From assembly GCA_028641055.1 (NCBI GenBank), contig CM054060.1, positions 62,091,371 through 62,155,370 on the forward strand: a stretch of 64,000 bases of DNA, given 5' to 3'. Shown here piece by piece: positions 21,979 to 34,666 of this stretch. The notes beneath the pieces were generated by a model that saw only the letters and a list, made by a program, of their open reading frames with translations, searched no databases and was not told the origin of the DNA. Both the position numbers and the translations under genes were made by a program. Each line of letters opens with the position of its first letter. The first letter of the stretch is position 1. This stretch comes from Alopecurus myosuroides (taxonomy: Eukaryota > Streptophyta > Magnoliopsida > Poales > Poaceae).

Positions 21979-24900
21979 ACATGGCGGCGGCGGCTAAAAT
22001 CGACAAAGGAAAGGCGGGGGGCTACGAGGCCGTCGGCGGTGAGGCTTCTGTCAGTGTGGCCTCGCCGTCCAGACTAGCCTCGGGGAGCTTGTCGAGTGCA
22101 GCCGCGCGTCGTGGCCGCGCTCGGTTCCCTGGCCAGTGTCTGTACAGTCATCACCTCCAGGAAACGCGATACGCTCCAAGAGGCCCGCCCTTGGCCCTCC
22201 TGTCCCGCAGCAGTTCCTCTGCCGACCTGCACCGGGACTATGGCATCGTCGGGGACGAGGAGGAGAAGGTGCTGTAGTCGAAGCTTGCCTTCAACGCCAC
22301 AGCTGAAGCTGTATGCTAGAGGACAGCGACCCCTGCAGCTGGGAGGACATCTGCGTCTACTTTGCGTACTGCTCTCTCTTCCTCTATCTATCTCTCTTCT
22401 CCATCAGATTAGATTATTGTGTAGGATGCATCTCAATATCTCATCTCTTGCGAGATTGGATGGGTTCATGGATTCCCTGGCTGGGAATGCATGATTTGAT
22501 TGTGCATCTCGTATTATTGGGGGCAGAAATCTGCTATACAGGTTCATCTGGATTTTGTGTAGGATATAGTTACCACTTCTACACAACCTGATTATCCGTA
22601 GGATGCAGGACGCTTGGAAACCATCTACACCATATCTCTTTCACTGCTCTGCACCGGAACAACTTGCAAGCATCTTTGTAGGCGTAAAACCCTTTTTAAT
22701 CGGCTCATGTGTGCACGTATGTTTGCACCACAAATGCATCCCTTTATGTAAATTTGTTGGGTGCATTGTCTGTACACAATTTTGACCGTCACCAGCAAGG
22801 CAGGAAATCAACATAAACTTTCTTTATTATTCTTACTCAAGTGAAACTTTTGGTTCCAGATTTTGAAATTATTCTAGTCAAGCAGCTTGGGTGCTTACAT
22901 GTGGGTTATTGTTGCTATTTTCCAGGTATCAACTTTGTGTGTTTGATTACCATGTTGATTTTTTTGTGTGTAGATATCAACCGTATGCTATGAGCAATGT
23001 TGTGGTGCATTCCTTTCCGGGACCGGGTCGACTGAGGCGTGGACGGCGAGGATAACATGGTGAGGGTGATGGATGGTCAGGTTTCAGGCCAGGCGCTGCT
23101 GAGGCTGAAACCAGCCTTCAACGACACAGCTGGGTGGCTGAGTAGCTAGAGGCCCACGGATGGTGAACCCTCTACAGTTGAGAGGGCCTCTCCTTCACCT
23201 TTGCTGACCTCAAGGTCTTGTCCATGTATGCCTTTTTGCTTAGCTGGCCACAAGATTTCTCCGTTTGTTCTCAATTGGATTCTTATTTGGTGTCCTGATG
23301 TGTTCTAATGCATTGCCCATGAAGAGTTGTATAATCTCTGTGTTTTCCCCATGCAGGAATTTGCCTTATATGCAGCAATCTGCGCTCCCATTTCCCCTAC
23401 ATTTTTTTTGGTTCAGAGCTCTGCACCATAACAGTTCTGCGTCAAGAACTCCACCCAGCTCAGAGCAATGTATGCTTCTCCTAGCATTTAATGATATAGT
23501 TTAGTTCATTTCATTTTATTGGGCAGATATATACTGAAATAGTAGATGTCCGCTGAACTAAAATGTGAATTTTTGATTTCCTATTTATTCAGTCACCTCA
23601 GAGGCAACTACCTGCAAGGGGGCATCCTGCAAGCAGAGGAGTCACAAGAGGGCTAGTAGGGTATCGATGTCGAGGCTGCTGCCTACGCGCCTTCGTGGTC
23701 CAGGTCGGCGTCGAGAAGCTCGTCTCCCGCAGCAACTACTCAGCCGACCGAAACTGGGACAGATTGGGGATGAAGAGGAGAACCATCCGACCCAGAGGTC
23801 CCACCTACTACCCTTCTCTTTTTTTAAGTCGCCGTAGACTATTGATTCTTGTCTTTAGTCCATACTGAGTTTGGTCCATGCATGGATTATGTAGTGCAGA
23901 TGGTAGCTATGTGTAGCAGCAGTAGGTAAAGCATAGTGCAGAGACAGAACCGAGGCATGCATTTTCTAGAATTAATCACACAAAGCATGCATGATGGATG
24001 GAGTCAACACCTATGCAATACTTTTTATCTTATCATGAGCCCTGTTGCATGTCATATCTATTCCTTTTTTCCGGTATTGGATTCTTGTCTGTTGTCCATA
24101 CTAGTACTTGAAATATATATGCAGCTTCATAGTTTGATCTATTTATGCATAGCTACGTATAGAAGCAGTATTGCCTTTCTGTTGAGAGTTAAGTCATACC
24201 CTGTTCCTTGTATCGATTTGACTGAATCTTGGTGCCACGCCTTTCACCAGGCAGGGATCGGCCCATCGAGGAAGTTGTATGAGTTTCGTGCTCTCAAGAT
24301 GCTTGCCACCAAGGCCAACTGTAGCAACCTTTATGCTGCTGTCCAGGAGCTCATCGACATCAGCATCCAAAGGTATTTCCTTGGTTGTGCTTGAATTGAC
24401 TGGTATTAATGTAGAAAAACCTGTTGTGCTTGCTCCCTTGTCTGCTTCTGCCTGTTGGATACCTGTGTTTACAATTGGTGTTGTTGCTGTTTGTGAGTTT
24501 GAGGCCTGTGTATAGCAATAATTTCAGCTATAATAACTTCTGATAATGATGAAATAATATGTCTATTTGCTATTACAAAAATAAAACATCTGATAAAAGA
24601 GATGGTCACATTTCAACCATTGCAAGATTTTACTTGTCCAGTATATCCACATGACAATATATGTCGTTTTCACTTCCTTGCCATCATGGTGGTTGATTCC
24701 TTCCATTATGAAAAAATAGTATTTTGATTGGGATTTCTAACTGCAAAAAAGAGCTAGATTATATTATATCAAAATAGAGGGCTGTATGAACACAATGGTA
24801 AAAGTATCTGTGTACTAAAAGTTAAAACTTGAAATATAAAGTGCATCCACGCAGGGCACGTGGGTCCTGCTTAGAAAAGGCTGGGATGGTTATTTATATG

Positions 24901-25241
24901 TTTAAACTTTGAGATATATGCATGTACTAGCGGTTTGGTATTCCTTATGTATGTAGTGTTCTCCATTAGTAGTTTTGAGTAATCTCGTATTTCCCTTGAT
25001 CAAAATCATGCTCCTGTCATCTATGTATATTCACCATTTGTATATCTTTTTCGGTGGAACATTAATATATCGTGTTTGTGCGTTGAGTAATTGCTTCTTG
25101 CGCCGTGGAGGTGAATCTGTCTTGGTTTTTTATTGCGCAGGTGATGAATGAGATGAGGTTCTTCAACCAGAGATAGTAACTGGAGTTGTACAAGGAGCAA
25201 CGAATTTCCGTGGCGCTGATGAAGGGGAGAAGTGGATGGAG
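21979..25241 (+). pseudogene. Unidentified gene with 5' region, continuing into duplication copy 2
   Basis: A CT-rich leader (about 21780-21860) precedes an ATG at 21979. That ATG opens the frame MAAAAKIDKGKAGGYEAVGG, which runs to GDEEEKVL and a TAG at 22275. Further exon-like blocks match those of copy 1: 23660-23800, 24251-24372 (GIGPSRKLYEFRALKMLA) and 25141-25241 (VMNEMRFFNQR with the same double stop). Here the promoter side and the downstream blocks are contiguous, which suggests copy 2 is the original locus. Because of the stops I call it a pseudogene. No family is recognised. Confidence 0.35.
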
Positions 25242-26279
25242 GTGAGTTCACCGTGCCATACGATGGCAGTGTTGGACTTCTTAAACTTCGTGGGTTTAGG
25301 TCCCGTTTATGGTTCCTGTCCACTCATATTTGTGCTCTGATAACATGGCCTTTAAGCCGTGACCTGCTTGTTTAGGATGCTAAGGGCTACGGTAGCTGGC
25401 TTGCCAAAAAGCTAAATAACATGCTTGTCTTACTGTTTCAAGTTGATAATGGTGCTAATTCTGGGTTCAAATACCTAATGTGAACAATTTTATCTGCGAT
25501 TATCTACATGCTTTTGTGTGTTCTATTTCCTCCCCCTTTTTTTTTGGATTCTGCCTTATAAGAATAGCAAGTTACCTACTCGCTCCTCTATGCTTAGTAG
25601 CTTGATTAGAAATATCGTCTCACATGGTCTAGGATAATCTATTCTTACTTTGAGTTCACTTGTGCCTAGGATTTCCTTTCCTGTACTGATGTAAGTTTTA
25701 TAATCATGGTAGGCTGTTGTGTGTATGATGCATGGCTCAAGGATGGAACAACAAGAAGACGAAGCTATTTCTCCCTGTTTATGAAACAAGAATTTGAATG
25801 CCTGGGTGGTTGTAATTTCCATGGACTCTCTAGGACTGTTATTCTGGCTGTTGTTGGACTATTACTATGTTTTGATTTCTTGATGGTTTAATCCTGTAGT
25901 GTTAATCTTTAGTGGAAGTTTGTTGTATATCATTTGTTGAGTTTGTCGAGCCAAGGTGACTGATTCAGACTGCTAACAAGAACATATACTAGGGTTTGCT
26001 GAACTGAGGCAACGTACAGCTTGGATGCCAACAAGAACAGATACAGCTGCCGAATGTCAGGCTGGAGACGAGGACGACCGAGGCGGCATGTCCCTGGTGT
26101 CGAAGTACTTTTTGTACTGTATGAATGTTCATTGGTATGCATGATAGCATTGATCGCTCTGTGTACCATGGCTACTACAATATCAAATTTTCCTTTTCTT
26201 TTCAAAACGGTGTCAGGTTCATGCATGCAACGTTAAAGATTGCCTTTTCTCATTATGTATGTTGTGTACTTATGAAGTA

Positions 26280-26382
26280 CTCCCTCCGTTCCATATTAGA
26301 TGACTCTCAAATAGATGTATCTAGTATTAAAATATGTCTAGATACATCTATGTGGGAGTCATCTAATTTAGAACGGAGGGAG
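26280..26382. mobile_element. Stowaway MITE (duplicate of 3658-3760)
   Basis: Same element and same TA flanks as in copy 1; inherited by the segmental duplication rather than inserted independently. Confidence 0.95.
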
Positions 26383-26432
26383 TATCTTCTATTTGGCTAT
26401 AACTTTACACATACTAAAAATGTCATTATGTA

Positions 26433-26555
26433 CTCCCTCCGTCTCAAATTAATTGTTTCAAAGTTTGACAAAAGTGGATGTATCTAACACTCAATTATGT
26501 ATAGATACATCCATTTTTGTCAAAGTTTGAGACAATTAATTTAAGACGGAGGGAG
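26433..26555. mobile_element. Stowaway MITE (duplicate of 3811-3933)
   Basis: Same element as in copy 1 with one substitution (TTGTTTC for TTGTCTC) in the left arm. Confidence 0.95.
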
Positions 26556-27181
26556 TACTTGCAAGAAAACGAGGAAGCAAAATCATGAAAGCCGTCCATC
26601 TGCATGCAGATGCAAAAAGAGTAGTAAGAGAAACTCTCATAGTGCAGAGCGAGACGCTCACTCGTGCATGCTTGGGGTCTTGTACAGGCGTAGGCTACTG
26701 GCAACTCACATGGATGAGGCTAGAGACGCGGCCGTGATGAACGGTATGGTGGATACGGTGAACCCCAGGAGCTGGCGTTCATCTCCACCATCAAGGTCTG
26801 GCATAGGTCGTGAAGCATGATGGATCTGATCTTCCTTGCCACAGGTGGCATAAGGCCCGGATGAGTGTTTGGTCCCTTCCAATGCTAGAATCCCCACTTC
26901 ACAACGCCGATGGTCATAAACCAGTTCCTACCACCGAGCTATACGGTGGCGCGAGAACACTTCAGTGGTGGGAGGCCTCGGCCACGACCGTGCCATCGTC
27001 GATGCCGTCGTGTTGTCCTTGGTCGCTCCAAGATTATGTACGACAAGCTTCAACGCTATGAATCGAAAATCGGATGTAGCTGGCCGGTGTATGGTCATCC
27101 AAGCTGTACGTTTTCACTGGGTGTATCCAAGTCATACATCTAGATTCTACTAACACGCACAAACGCTCATGCGTTGATACT

Positions 27182-28472
27182 TTACGATTCATGAAATGTG
27201 CCATCAACCTCCATCACTCGCCGTATTGACTATCATTTCATGCGTGGTGTCGTCGATGCGTCTTATCAGGTTTATGCATGAAATGGTTTCTATTACCTTT
27301 CATATCATAAGCGGCGTGGTAGGATTTCCGAGTGTCCAGAGATTTCTCCATCAATGTCTTTCCCGGAGGTGTAAATAATGCATAGAAGCTCTGTTCAGAG
27401 CGATTTTGGAGCCGTCTGAAAGATCTCGTGAGTAACGTTTTTCATGACCTGTATCTTGGAGCGTATGCACCGTTGATTTCGTTTCGATGTTTCTTCCCCC
27501 CTTTTTTTTGAGGGTATACTATACTGTTTTAGGGTTGTAGCTCAGTGTTTTCCCACCCAAACACTAAACGTGAGGCTTACTTATTTTGTCGAATGAAATA
27601 GCATTGCACATCATTTCTGCATTTCGCCGTCATCGCGTGTGCTATTCCTTTAAGGATGAAACTGTAGTTGTGATCGATAATTATGTGTGCCATCTCGTCG
27701 TCGTGGCAGCATGCTAAGATACCTAGGGTGTCTGAACATTCTAGTATCATCGCTTTGTTTCATGAGCCGTAACTATGGCATACAAGCTCTGGTCGAGGTG
27801 ATTTGTGAGGAATTCGAAATCTCCAGGGGAGCAACATTTTTCATAAGTTGTAACTCTAGATGTATTCCAGCTCGACTTTTTTGGGGTCACCCTGCCCGGA
27901 GAGCTATAGTACACCGTGTATTTTCGTAAATTGCAGCACTTATCAGTAATGGACTTAGTTATTGTAAGCTAGTAAATAAATGTTGCCTATCATTTCATGC
28001 ATAGTGCCATCACGCATTACTTTAAGGATGAAGTTAAAGATATTATCTATCATCATTTTATGTGTCTTCACGTCGTCGTGGCTACAATATTGGATACCTA
28101 GGAAGTACGAATATTTCTATATCACTGTTTTAGCTATCGGGGAGTAACGGTTTTTATGACTTAAACCTTCGGTATTATTCCCTGTCAATTGTATTTCAGC
28201 GTTTTCCCGCTCAATTTGGGGCTTATAGTACATTATTTTTTAGTGTTACAGCGCAATGTTTTAGGATTTTCTCACCAAATTCTCGGTGATGGGCTTCTTT
28301 ATTCTATGCTAACTAATAACTTCTGCACATCACTTCATGTGCCACGTTTGTCAATATCGTTGCGACCCACTATTATCTTAATGAAGAAATTATACCTATT
28401 ACCTATCATTTTATGTCCCACATCGTCACCGTGGCGTCCCAAAATTTTAGCATCTTCTTTTTCCATGAGCCG
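27182..28472 (-). repeat. Inverted ~70-bp repeat cluster (copy 2)
   Basis: Duplicate of 4560-5850 with about a dozen scattered substitutions. Confidence 0.5.
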
Positions 28473-29442
28473 TCATTGTTGCATAAGATCTCAGGTCGTG
28501 GCTATTTGCCAACGTTCTAAAGCCGAAGCCCAGCGCCATTCGCGCTCCAGCGTCCCGACACCACGCCCCAAAGACGTGGCCCGCATAGGCCAACAAAGGC
28601 AGATCGGGCCCAGCCGCCATGCGCGACCACGTGCAGCAGGGCGCGCCCCTTGCGAAGGAGCCACCACCACGGACCTTAACACTGCCACAACGCGACCTCC
28701 CTGTGCCGCCACACGCTACCACGCCGTCCGGGAGCACCGCCTCGACGCATGCCAACGGTCCACACGACGAGGCACAGGAGCAAAACTGACCCTGCGTCCG
28801 TCGTCGTCGGTGGGAGCTTTTTGCTCGGCTTCATCCTCCGGCGAAGGCGAAGGGGGGAGGAAGGGAACGGCCCGACGATGGCTAGGGTTTGCCTCCGTTG
28901 CCACCCGAGTGGGGGCGCCACGGGGGAGCGGACTCCCTGAGACCTGCTACCCCCGTCTCTCTCCGCAAAGGATCTAGCTTGCAATGGTCAAGCGACACAA
29001 CCAATCTTGCGCTTGCTCGCACTACCTCTCTATTTCTCGCTTTAGTATGTGCCTGTTGGGCCCGATCTGGGCCACAGAGCCGCGACATGGGCGTTTGCAA
29101 GGAGCGGCCTCATGGCCCCTGTGTGCGGTTCTGGTGTGTCTTGCGTCGGCGTCCTGCGGGAGTTATGTGACGGTGCTAGAGGGTGGCATGGTGGAGGCCC
29201 TAGAACTCACAGGTCCATCCATGGAGGTGGCCGCATGCCTGGAGGCGACGGCTTATAGCGAGGTCTGTGTCCGTACGGCCGCGTGGTGGCAAGAGGCGTA
29301 ACCTCTTTCAGCAGTTGCTACAGGAGGCGGTCTAGGCCACGAAGGAGCCGATGTCGTGCCCATTGTGATGGAGGCGCATACTAGATCTAGACCCAACCAG
29401 GGCCTCATCTAGGTTTGTGGGTCCGACTGTGTTGCAGCTGTC

Positions 29443-30293
29443 CGGATGTTATTGTCCGCCGTAAAAGTGCACTAAATACGACAACGTCATCCTTACCGGT
29501 GTCCCTTCGTCTTCACCGACGGTCCAACACAAACCATGCTAAAGATGATGACATCGGGTTCTTGCCATTTTTATGTCGCCGCGGTGTCAAGGAGACAGAC
29601 AGCGCCCATGTTGCACTCTCGGCCTCCTCTATCGGTTTCTCTCCCTTTGCGATGCACAAATAGAGTGGATTCGGTCTCCCATCGGCAAACCCTAGAGAGG
29701 CGACTCTCTCGCTGCCCTGTCCTCCTCTGCATATGTGAGGGTGTTGGGAGAGCCCGATTTACTGGATGTGGGTCTAATTTCCCTATTTGTCTTCTAGTGA
29801 CTAGTAGGGATTCATGGTGACATTTTGTTGGTGTTGACGACGATGCCGACGTGCCTTCTTCCAAGCCGGAGCACCTACATGAGCATGACGACGACATGCA
29901 TGGTCTACAACGTCAGGAAAGTATACCCTAGCAGGTTGGAGACTACGACTCACGGAGGCCAATGTCGCTCGTGCTATATTGGCGGAGAAAATAATTTACA
30001 TCACATGTACCCAATATGATAATAATATTTTGTCATCGTCCAGGATCCATTGAGCCTTTTGCAACACATCACCATTTTTTTTGAAAAGTGCAACACATCA
30101 CCATTGATCATACGATGTGAGTCCACGCATGCATGTACGTGCTAGTGCATCAGTTGGCACCCCATGACACCAGGCTTTATTACGTAGCATGTGGAAGGAG
30201 TGCAACGCAGGCCCATATGTGGGACGCCGGACGGCCCAAACAGCAAGCAACAATCCGAACCAAAGACAGGAACCATGACTTCCCACTTGTAAT
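29443..30293 (+). repeat. Internal direct repeat, unit 1 of copy 2
   Basis: Counterpart of 6821-7671; it differs at only a few positions from that unit but much more from its neighbour at 30717. Confidence 0.85.
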
Positions 30294-30716
30294 AGAGTAG
30301 CACCCATGTAGAGTAGATTCGTTCTCTCATCTCCTAACCCGAGGGTGACGAATTTTTTTAGCACACTGCACCGCCTCCCCTCCTCCGCTAGCTAGTAGGT
30401 CCCCGCCCTCTCCTCCTCCGCAGGCTCGCTCTTCCGGCATGAAGAAATGACCCATCTTCTTGTCGTAGTCCATGCGCTAGTAGAAAAGTGGATGCCACAC
30501 CAGCGTCAGTCACTCTTCCGGAATGGATAAATCTAGTCGCTGGTTGGCCCAGAAAGGCCCCGACGCTGGTTATAGTCGTGAGGTGCTTGGTCATTTCTAT
30601 GGGGGCGATCTCCGTTTTTCTTCGTTAACTGGCTCAGCCCGGCGGGTGACAATGTCCCGGCGTATGGGTAGCGTCTTCTTCTCTGCTTTGGTATCGTCCA
30701 TGTCTCCATGATGAAG

Positions 30717-31582
30717 CGGATGTTATTGTCTGCCGTCATGAAAGTGAACTAAAGACGACGACGTCATCCTTACCGGTGTGCCTTCGTCTTCACCGACGGT
30801 CCAACACAAACCATGCTAAAGATGATGACATCGGTTCTTTCCATTTTTATGTGGCCGCGGTGTCAAGGAGATCGACAACACCCATGTCACACCCTTGGCC
30901 TACTCTATCGACCCCTCTCCCTTTGCAATGCTCAAATAGAGTAGATTCGGTCTCATCGCGAAACCCTAGAGAGGCGACATTCTGAGCACACCACACCGCC
31001 AATCCCTCTTCTGTTATTAGGTCATATGCGAGGGTGTTGGGAGAGCCCCGATTTACTGGATGTGGGTCTAATTTCCCTATTTGTCTTCTAGTGACTAGTA
31101 GGGATTCATGGCGACATTTTGTTGGTGTTGACGACGATGCCGGCGTGCCTTCTTCCAAGCTGGAGCACCTACATGAGTAGGCCAACGACTTGGTCTGTAA
31201 CGCCAGGCAGGTATACCCTAGCAGTTTGGAGACTACGACTCACGGAGGCCAATGTCGGTCATGCTCTGTTGGCGGAGAAAATAATTTACATCACATGTTA
31301 CCTGTATATATACCACATATGATAATAATATTATGCCATTATTCAGGATCCATTGAGCCATTTGCAACACATCACCATTGATCATATGTGGAACACATCC
31401 GAGAGATATCAGTCCATGCATGTGCGTGGTAGTGCATCACTTGGCACCACAGAACACTATAGGCTTCATTACGGTGCATGTGCAAGGAGTGCAAAGCAGG
31501 CCCATATGTGGGACGCCGGTCGGCCCAAACAGCAAGCAACAATCTGAAGTAAGGACACGAACCATGACTTCCCACTTGTAAT
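30717..31582 (+). repeat. Internal direct repeat, unit 2 of copy 2
   Basis: Counterpart of 8095-8961, with the same end at CCCACTTGTAAT. Confidence 0.85.
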
Positions 31583-31587
31583 ATTTA

Positions 31588-31629
31588 GTCCCACCTTGCT
31601 TAGCCAAGGAGGTGGAGACCAGCTTATAA
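31588..31629 (+). promoter_or_regulatory. USE-like plus TATA element (copy 2)
   Basis: GTCCCACCTTG and TTATAA with the same 25-nt gap as at 8967; both motifs are unchanged between copies. Confidence 0.4.
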
Positions 31630-31729
31630 GGAGGGAATTTTGTTGTCTTCTAGATAGTTGTATTACATAAGCTATACACTAATAGCGCGTGCGCTCGCGT
31701 GAATATTCGCGACTAGACTTATGACTTAT

Positions 31730-32209
31730 CCGACTTGACGACGGCGCGGCTAGCGAACTAGCAAATGCAATCTAATTTTTTTTTTTTTTTTTTTGCATTC
31801 TCGCATGCTTTGTATACTCCTAGCTACGACCCAGTTTCCGACCACATTTCGGCTTGAAAAAGATGGTCACTTGAGGGGTCGATAACTTGCACGTTCGTTC
31901 TCACACAAGTGCTCAAAATAACTTGAAGAATTACAGATTGATGGACTTCCATATTCTAAAGAAAAAGATAAAGGCGAAATTTTGGACCACGAAAATATTC
32001 TAAAGAAGTAGTCAGGGACGATAACGGATGCTTTCATTGCTGCGAGCTGATGAAGGCAATACCAATCTTAAACTATAAAACAACAAATGCAGCCAATTGT
32101 AAATTGACAAGATCTAAAATAACATCATCGACCCCTCGGTCCCTGTCGCCCCCGAGCCCAAGTTTCGGCCCAAAAAACTCTCGATTTGAAACTCGGCGCA
32201 TTTTATTTA
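31730..32209. other. Non-coding junction region with a T19 tract
   Basis: Unique sequence right of the duplication breakpoint. A run of 19 T lies at 31776-31794 and could be the tail of a minus-strand retrotransposed sequence, but no source element is recognisable to its right. No supported ORF. Confidence 0.45.
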
Positions 32210-32211
32210 TT

Positions 32212-32645
32212 TCAGACAAAGTTCGTACAATTTCGACGCAAATTTAAACTAAAACGCAAGTTTAAACTAAAATAACCTAAACGCAGTTTCGACTCAGCGA
32301 TGGCCTGGCTGTAGTCGACGTCATCGCCGTCGTCGTCATCGTCGTCGGGGCCGTCGCCGTCGCGCCTGATCGCCCCGATACCATAGCGTTGTTTGTATCC
32401 TTTGGCAACAAGACGTGCCTTGTGCCTGTCAATAGATCCATCAGACTTCCTCTTGATCTTATAAATCCAGCGGCAGTCAACGATATTACGACCATGTCGT
32501 GAGGGAACCAAATGCCACGTCTTATTTTTGAGAAGCGCAGCATATTCATCATCCATAGCACTCTTCCAATGAGGATCAGCAAGAGCATCAGAGAGTGTAT
32601 TAGGTTCATCAGAAACAGCAGATAAGCACCAACGAACCGTAGTTC
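32212..32645 (-). pseudogene. Copia reverse transcriptase fragment fused to an acidic tail
   Basis: On minus the frame carries the start of a Ty1/copia reverse transcriptase: DPHWKSAMDDEYAALLKNKT, WHLVPSRHGRNIVDCRWIYK, then DRHKARLVAKGYKQRYGI. In an intact copia the next residues are the DYEDTFSPV block. Instead the frame passes at about 32385 into an unrelated Asp-rich tail (RRDGDGPDDDDDDGDDVDYS) resembling the C-terminus of a different transposon ORF. The piece is therefore a chimera with most of the RT, including the catalytic YVDD region, missing. Confidence 0.8.
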
Positions 32646-32991
32646 ATCTCGTTCGCGAGCAGGGATTATTGAGGTTTCCACCATTGCCTGTATTCCGAGC
32701 TCCTCTACCCTGTGCCCCGCCTCGAGCAAACGAACCCCGACCACCACCGCGAGGGTTGCCGCCGCCGTAGTTCATCTCGTTCGCGAGCAGGGAGATAGGG
32801 AACACGCGCAGACGCCGAGCCCTTGATCTGATCGTAAAGAGGACGTTCGATACTACGCTAGGGTTTTGGAGTCCGACCGATCGGGAGGCCGCTGCATTAA
32901 ACGGGCCCTCGCTCGAGGTCGCAGCACCTCGGCCCAAATAGACTTGATTTTGAACAGATTCAAAATTTTGATTGGAACCGGAATCTGACAC
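32645..32991 (-). pseudogene. Gly/Arg-rich gag-like fragment
   Basis: The 115-residue frame contains GGGNPRGGGRGSFARGGAQG, an RGG-type stretch seen in copia gag proteins upstream of the CCHC knuckle, preceded by a Ser/Asn-rich segment. No CCHC motif is present. A 29-bp direct repeat (32637-32665 and 32765-32793, core TTCATCTCGTTCGCGAGCAG) sits at its junction with the RT fragment. Confidence 0.45.
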
Positions 32992-33100
32992 GCTGCCGAT
33001 TTGACAATATGAGATAATACTATATAGACATTATTTTCTAATCAGTAATCTTTCCTGATATCATTTATATTCAACATTTGATTTAATTTTTAGCATTACC

Positions 33101-33422
33101 ATGTCGTCCGGAACGCATGAATCTGGTAGCTGTAAAAGGAAACAAGCACAACGTGTTTCGGACTTGATAACATCACAAGAATGAGATATTCACAAGTTTT
33201 TTAAGAGTAAATACTGGGGGTTATGTAAATACAAATGATGAGTTAGCGATAGTTTCCACGGAGGAAGAGCAGCAAACAAATGAGTTTTGAATTTGATCAG
33301 CAGGAATAATATATCAGCACCAACGTCGGCGCTAATGTAAGTGGTTCTGAGAATGTTGCTAATTCATCAGATGCACATACAGCTAGTGTTGATGAACAAC
33401 CAATTTATACCTCTGATATATA
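33101..33422 (+). pseudogene. N-terminal remnant of a TTF-type zinc-finger hAT transposase
   Basis: A TTTTTAG acceptor-like sequence precedes ATG at 33101. The decoded frame reads SSGTHESGSCKRKQAQRVSD, LITSQ, stop, then IHKFFKSK. The pattern of a basic KRK block followed by a KSQ...IHKFF motif is typical of the N-terminus of plant hAT-derived proteins with a TTF zinc finger and DUF4371. Several stops follow. The sequence ends at the CACTA terminus at 33423, which apparently inserted into it. Confidence 0.6.
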
Positions 33423-33992
33423 CACTACAGGAATCGGCCGATATGCCGACGGCCAAATTCTATGCCGACGGCAATTTGTCGGGGCCGTCGGCATAGATCA
33501 AGTGGGGAAATCAAAAACTGCGGAAAAAAAAATTTGCTATGCCGACGGCAATGCCGTCGGCCTTTTGTTTTTGTTTTTTTTTTTGAGTTACGCCGACGGC
33601 TGCCGTCGGCATCGACCCTAAGAGGGAATTCCGAATTCCGAAAAAAAAAATTTGAGCTATGCCGACGGCAAAGCCGTAGGCATAGCCAAGCTCAATTTTT
33701 TTTTTGACTTAATCACCGTTTTGGTCATAACTTTTGCATTCCAACTCAGATTTTGACGTTCTTTAGCTCGTTTCAAAGAGGAGAAACATATCTAAATTAT
33801 CATGCATATTGTTAAAGCTAAATAATTAGAAAAAAATCATGAGAAATAACGCAACTAACAATAATGGGTTAACAGTTTCGTCTGAGAGGATTGTGGGGCG
33901 TCTGAATCCAACCAAAATCTAGGTGGACCTAAAAATCATGAGAAATAGGTAATTGTGTACATATTTGTGGTTGATGCTTCACAAAATATTTG

Positions 33993-34582
33993 TGGTCTAG
34001 TATATTCAAAAAATGCAGCTCCCAGATTTTGCAACATATTTGTGGTTGATGCTTCACAAAAAAAGCCATTTTTCACACTCGGAGAATAGAAAATGGTTTT
34101 TTTATTCAATGAAAAGGAAAACTTTCTTCGGGAACATTTTCCGTGCTTCCAATATGCATGTTTGTGTGGAATATGGGCATATTTAAACAAACTATGCCAT
34201 GGATTTGGCCATTACACCCGTCATTTGGCCCGAAACCCTAGAATGTTCGTAGGAGATAGCTCATTTATGTGAACATATTTTCAACACAACTGTCGTATTC
34301 CAAGTTTATTATTTTTGGTGGATACTAGGACATATATAATGACACCACGCGAAGGTCTTGCATCATTTTGGGGTTTTTTAAATTTTCTGGAATTTTCTAA
34401 GTCGGTTTCGTGAAAAAGTCAAGAAGGCGGGCATGACCGTTCGTATCTTGGGCTTGAATATTGAGAAACTCTTGGTGTATCTCTGATGAAATAGGTAGTT
34501 GTGTACCTAAAAATGATTTTTTCCAAAAAATCATGAGCAAACTAGGAGGCAACTGTAGTTCAAATTTTCCCCGTTTCCAGCT
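33993..34582 (+). repeat. Tandem duplication inside CACTA, unit 1
   Basis: 590 bp from TGGTCTAGTATATTC to CCCCGTTTCCAGCT, repeated at 34667-35256 with very few changes. The period is 674 bp, the units being separated by 84 bp. Confidence 0.93.
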
Positions 34583-34666
34583 GAATCGGCAGAAACTTGT
34601 GTTCTTCAAAAGAGGTGGATGAAAACCTTTTCAGAGGAAAATAGATGGTTATTTGTGCATATAACA

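Larger units (their letters stand above)
22774..31729 (+). repeat. Segmental duplication, copy 2
   Basis: Collinear with 1-9108 apart from the missing 146-bp segment, a 5-bp deletion at about 26210 and a few single-base indels. Homology ends at GACTTAT (31729), after which the sequence is unrelated to the plant-mobile-domain flank of copy 1. It includes equivalents of every feature listed for copy 1. Confidence 0.95.
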
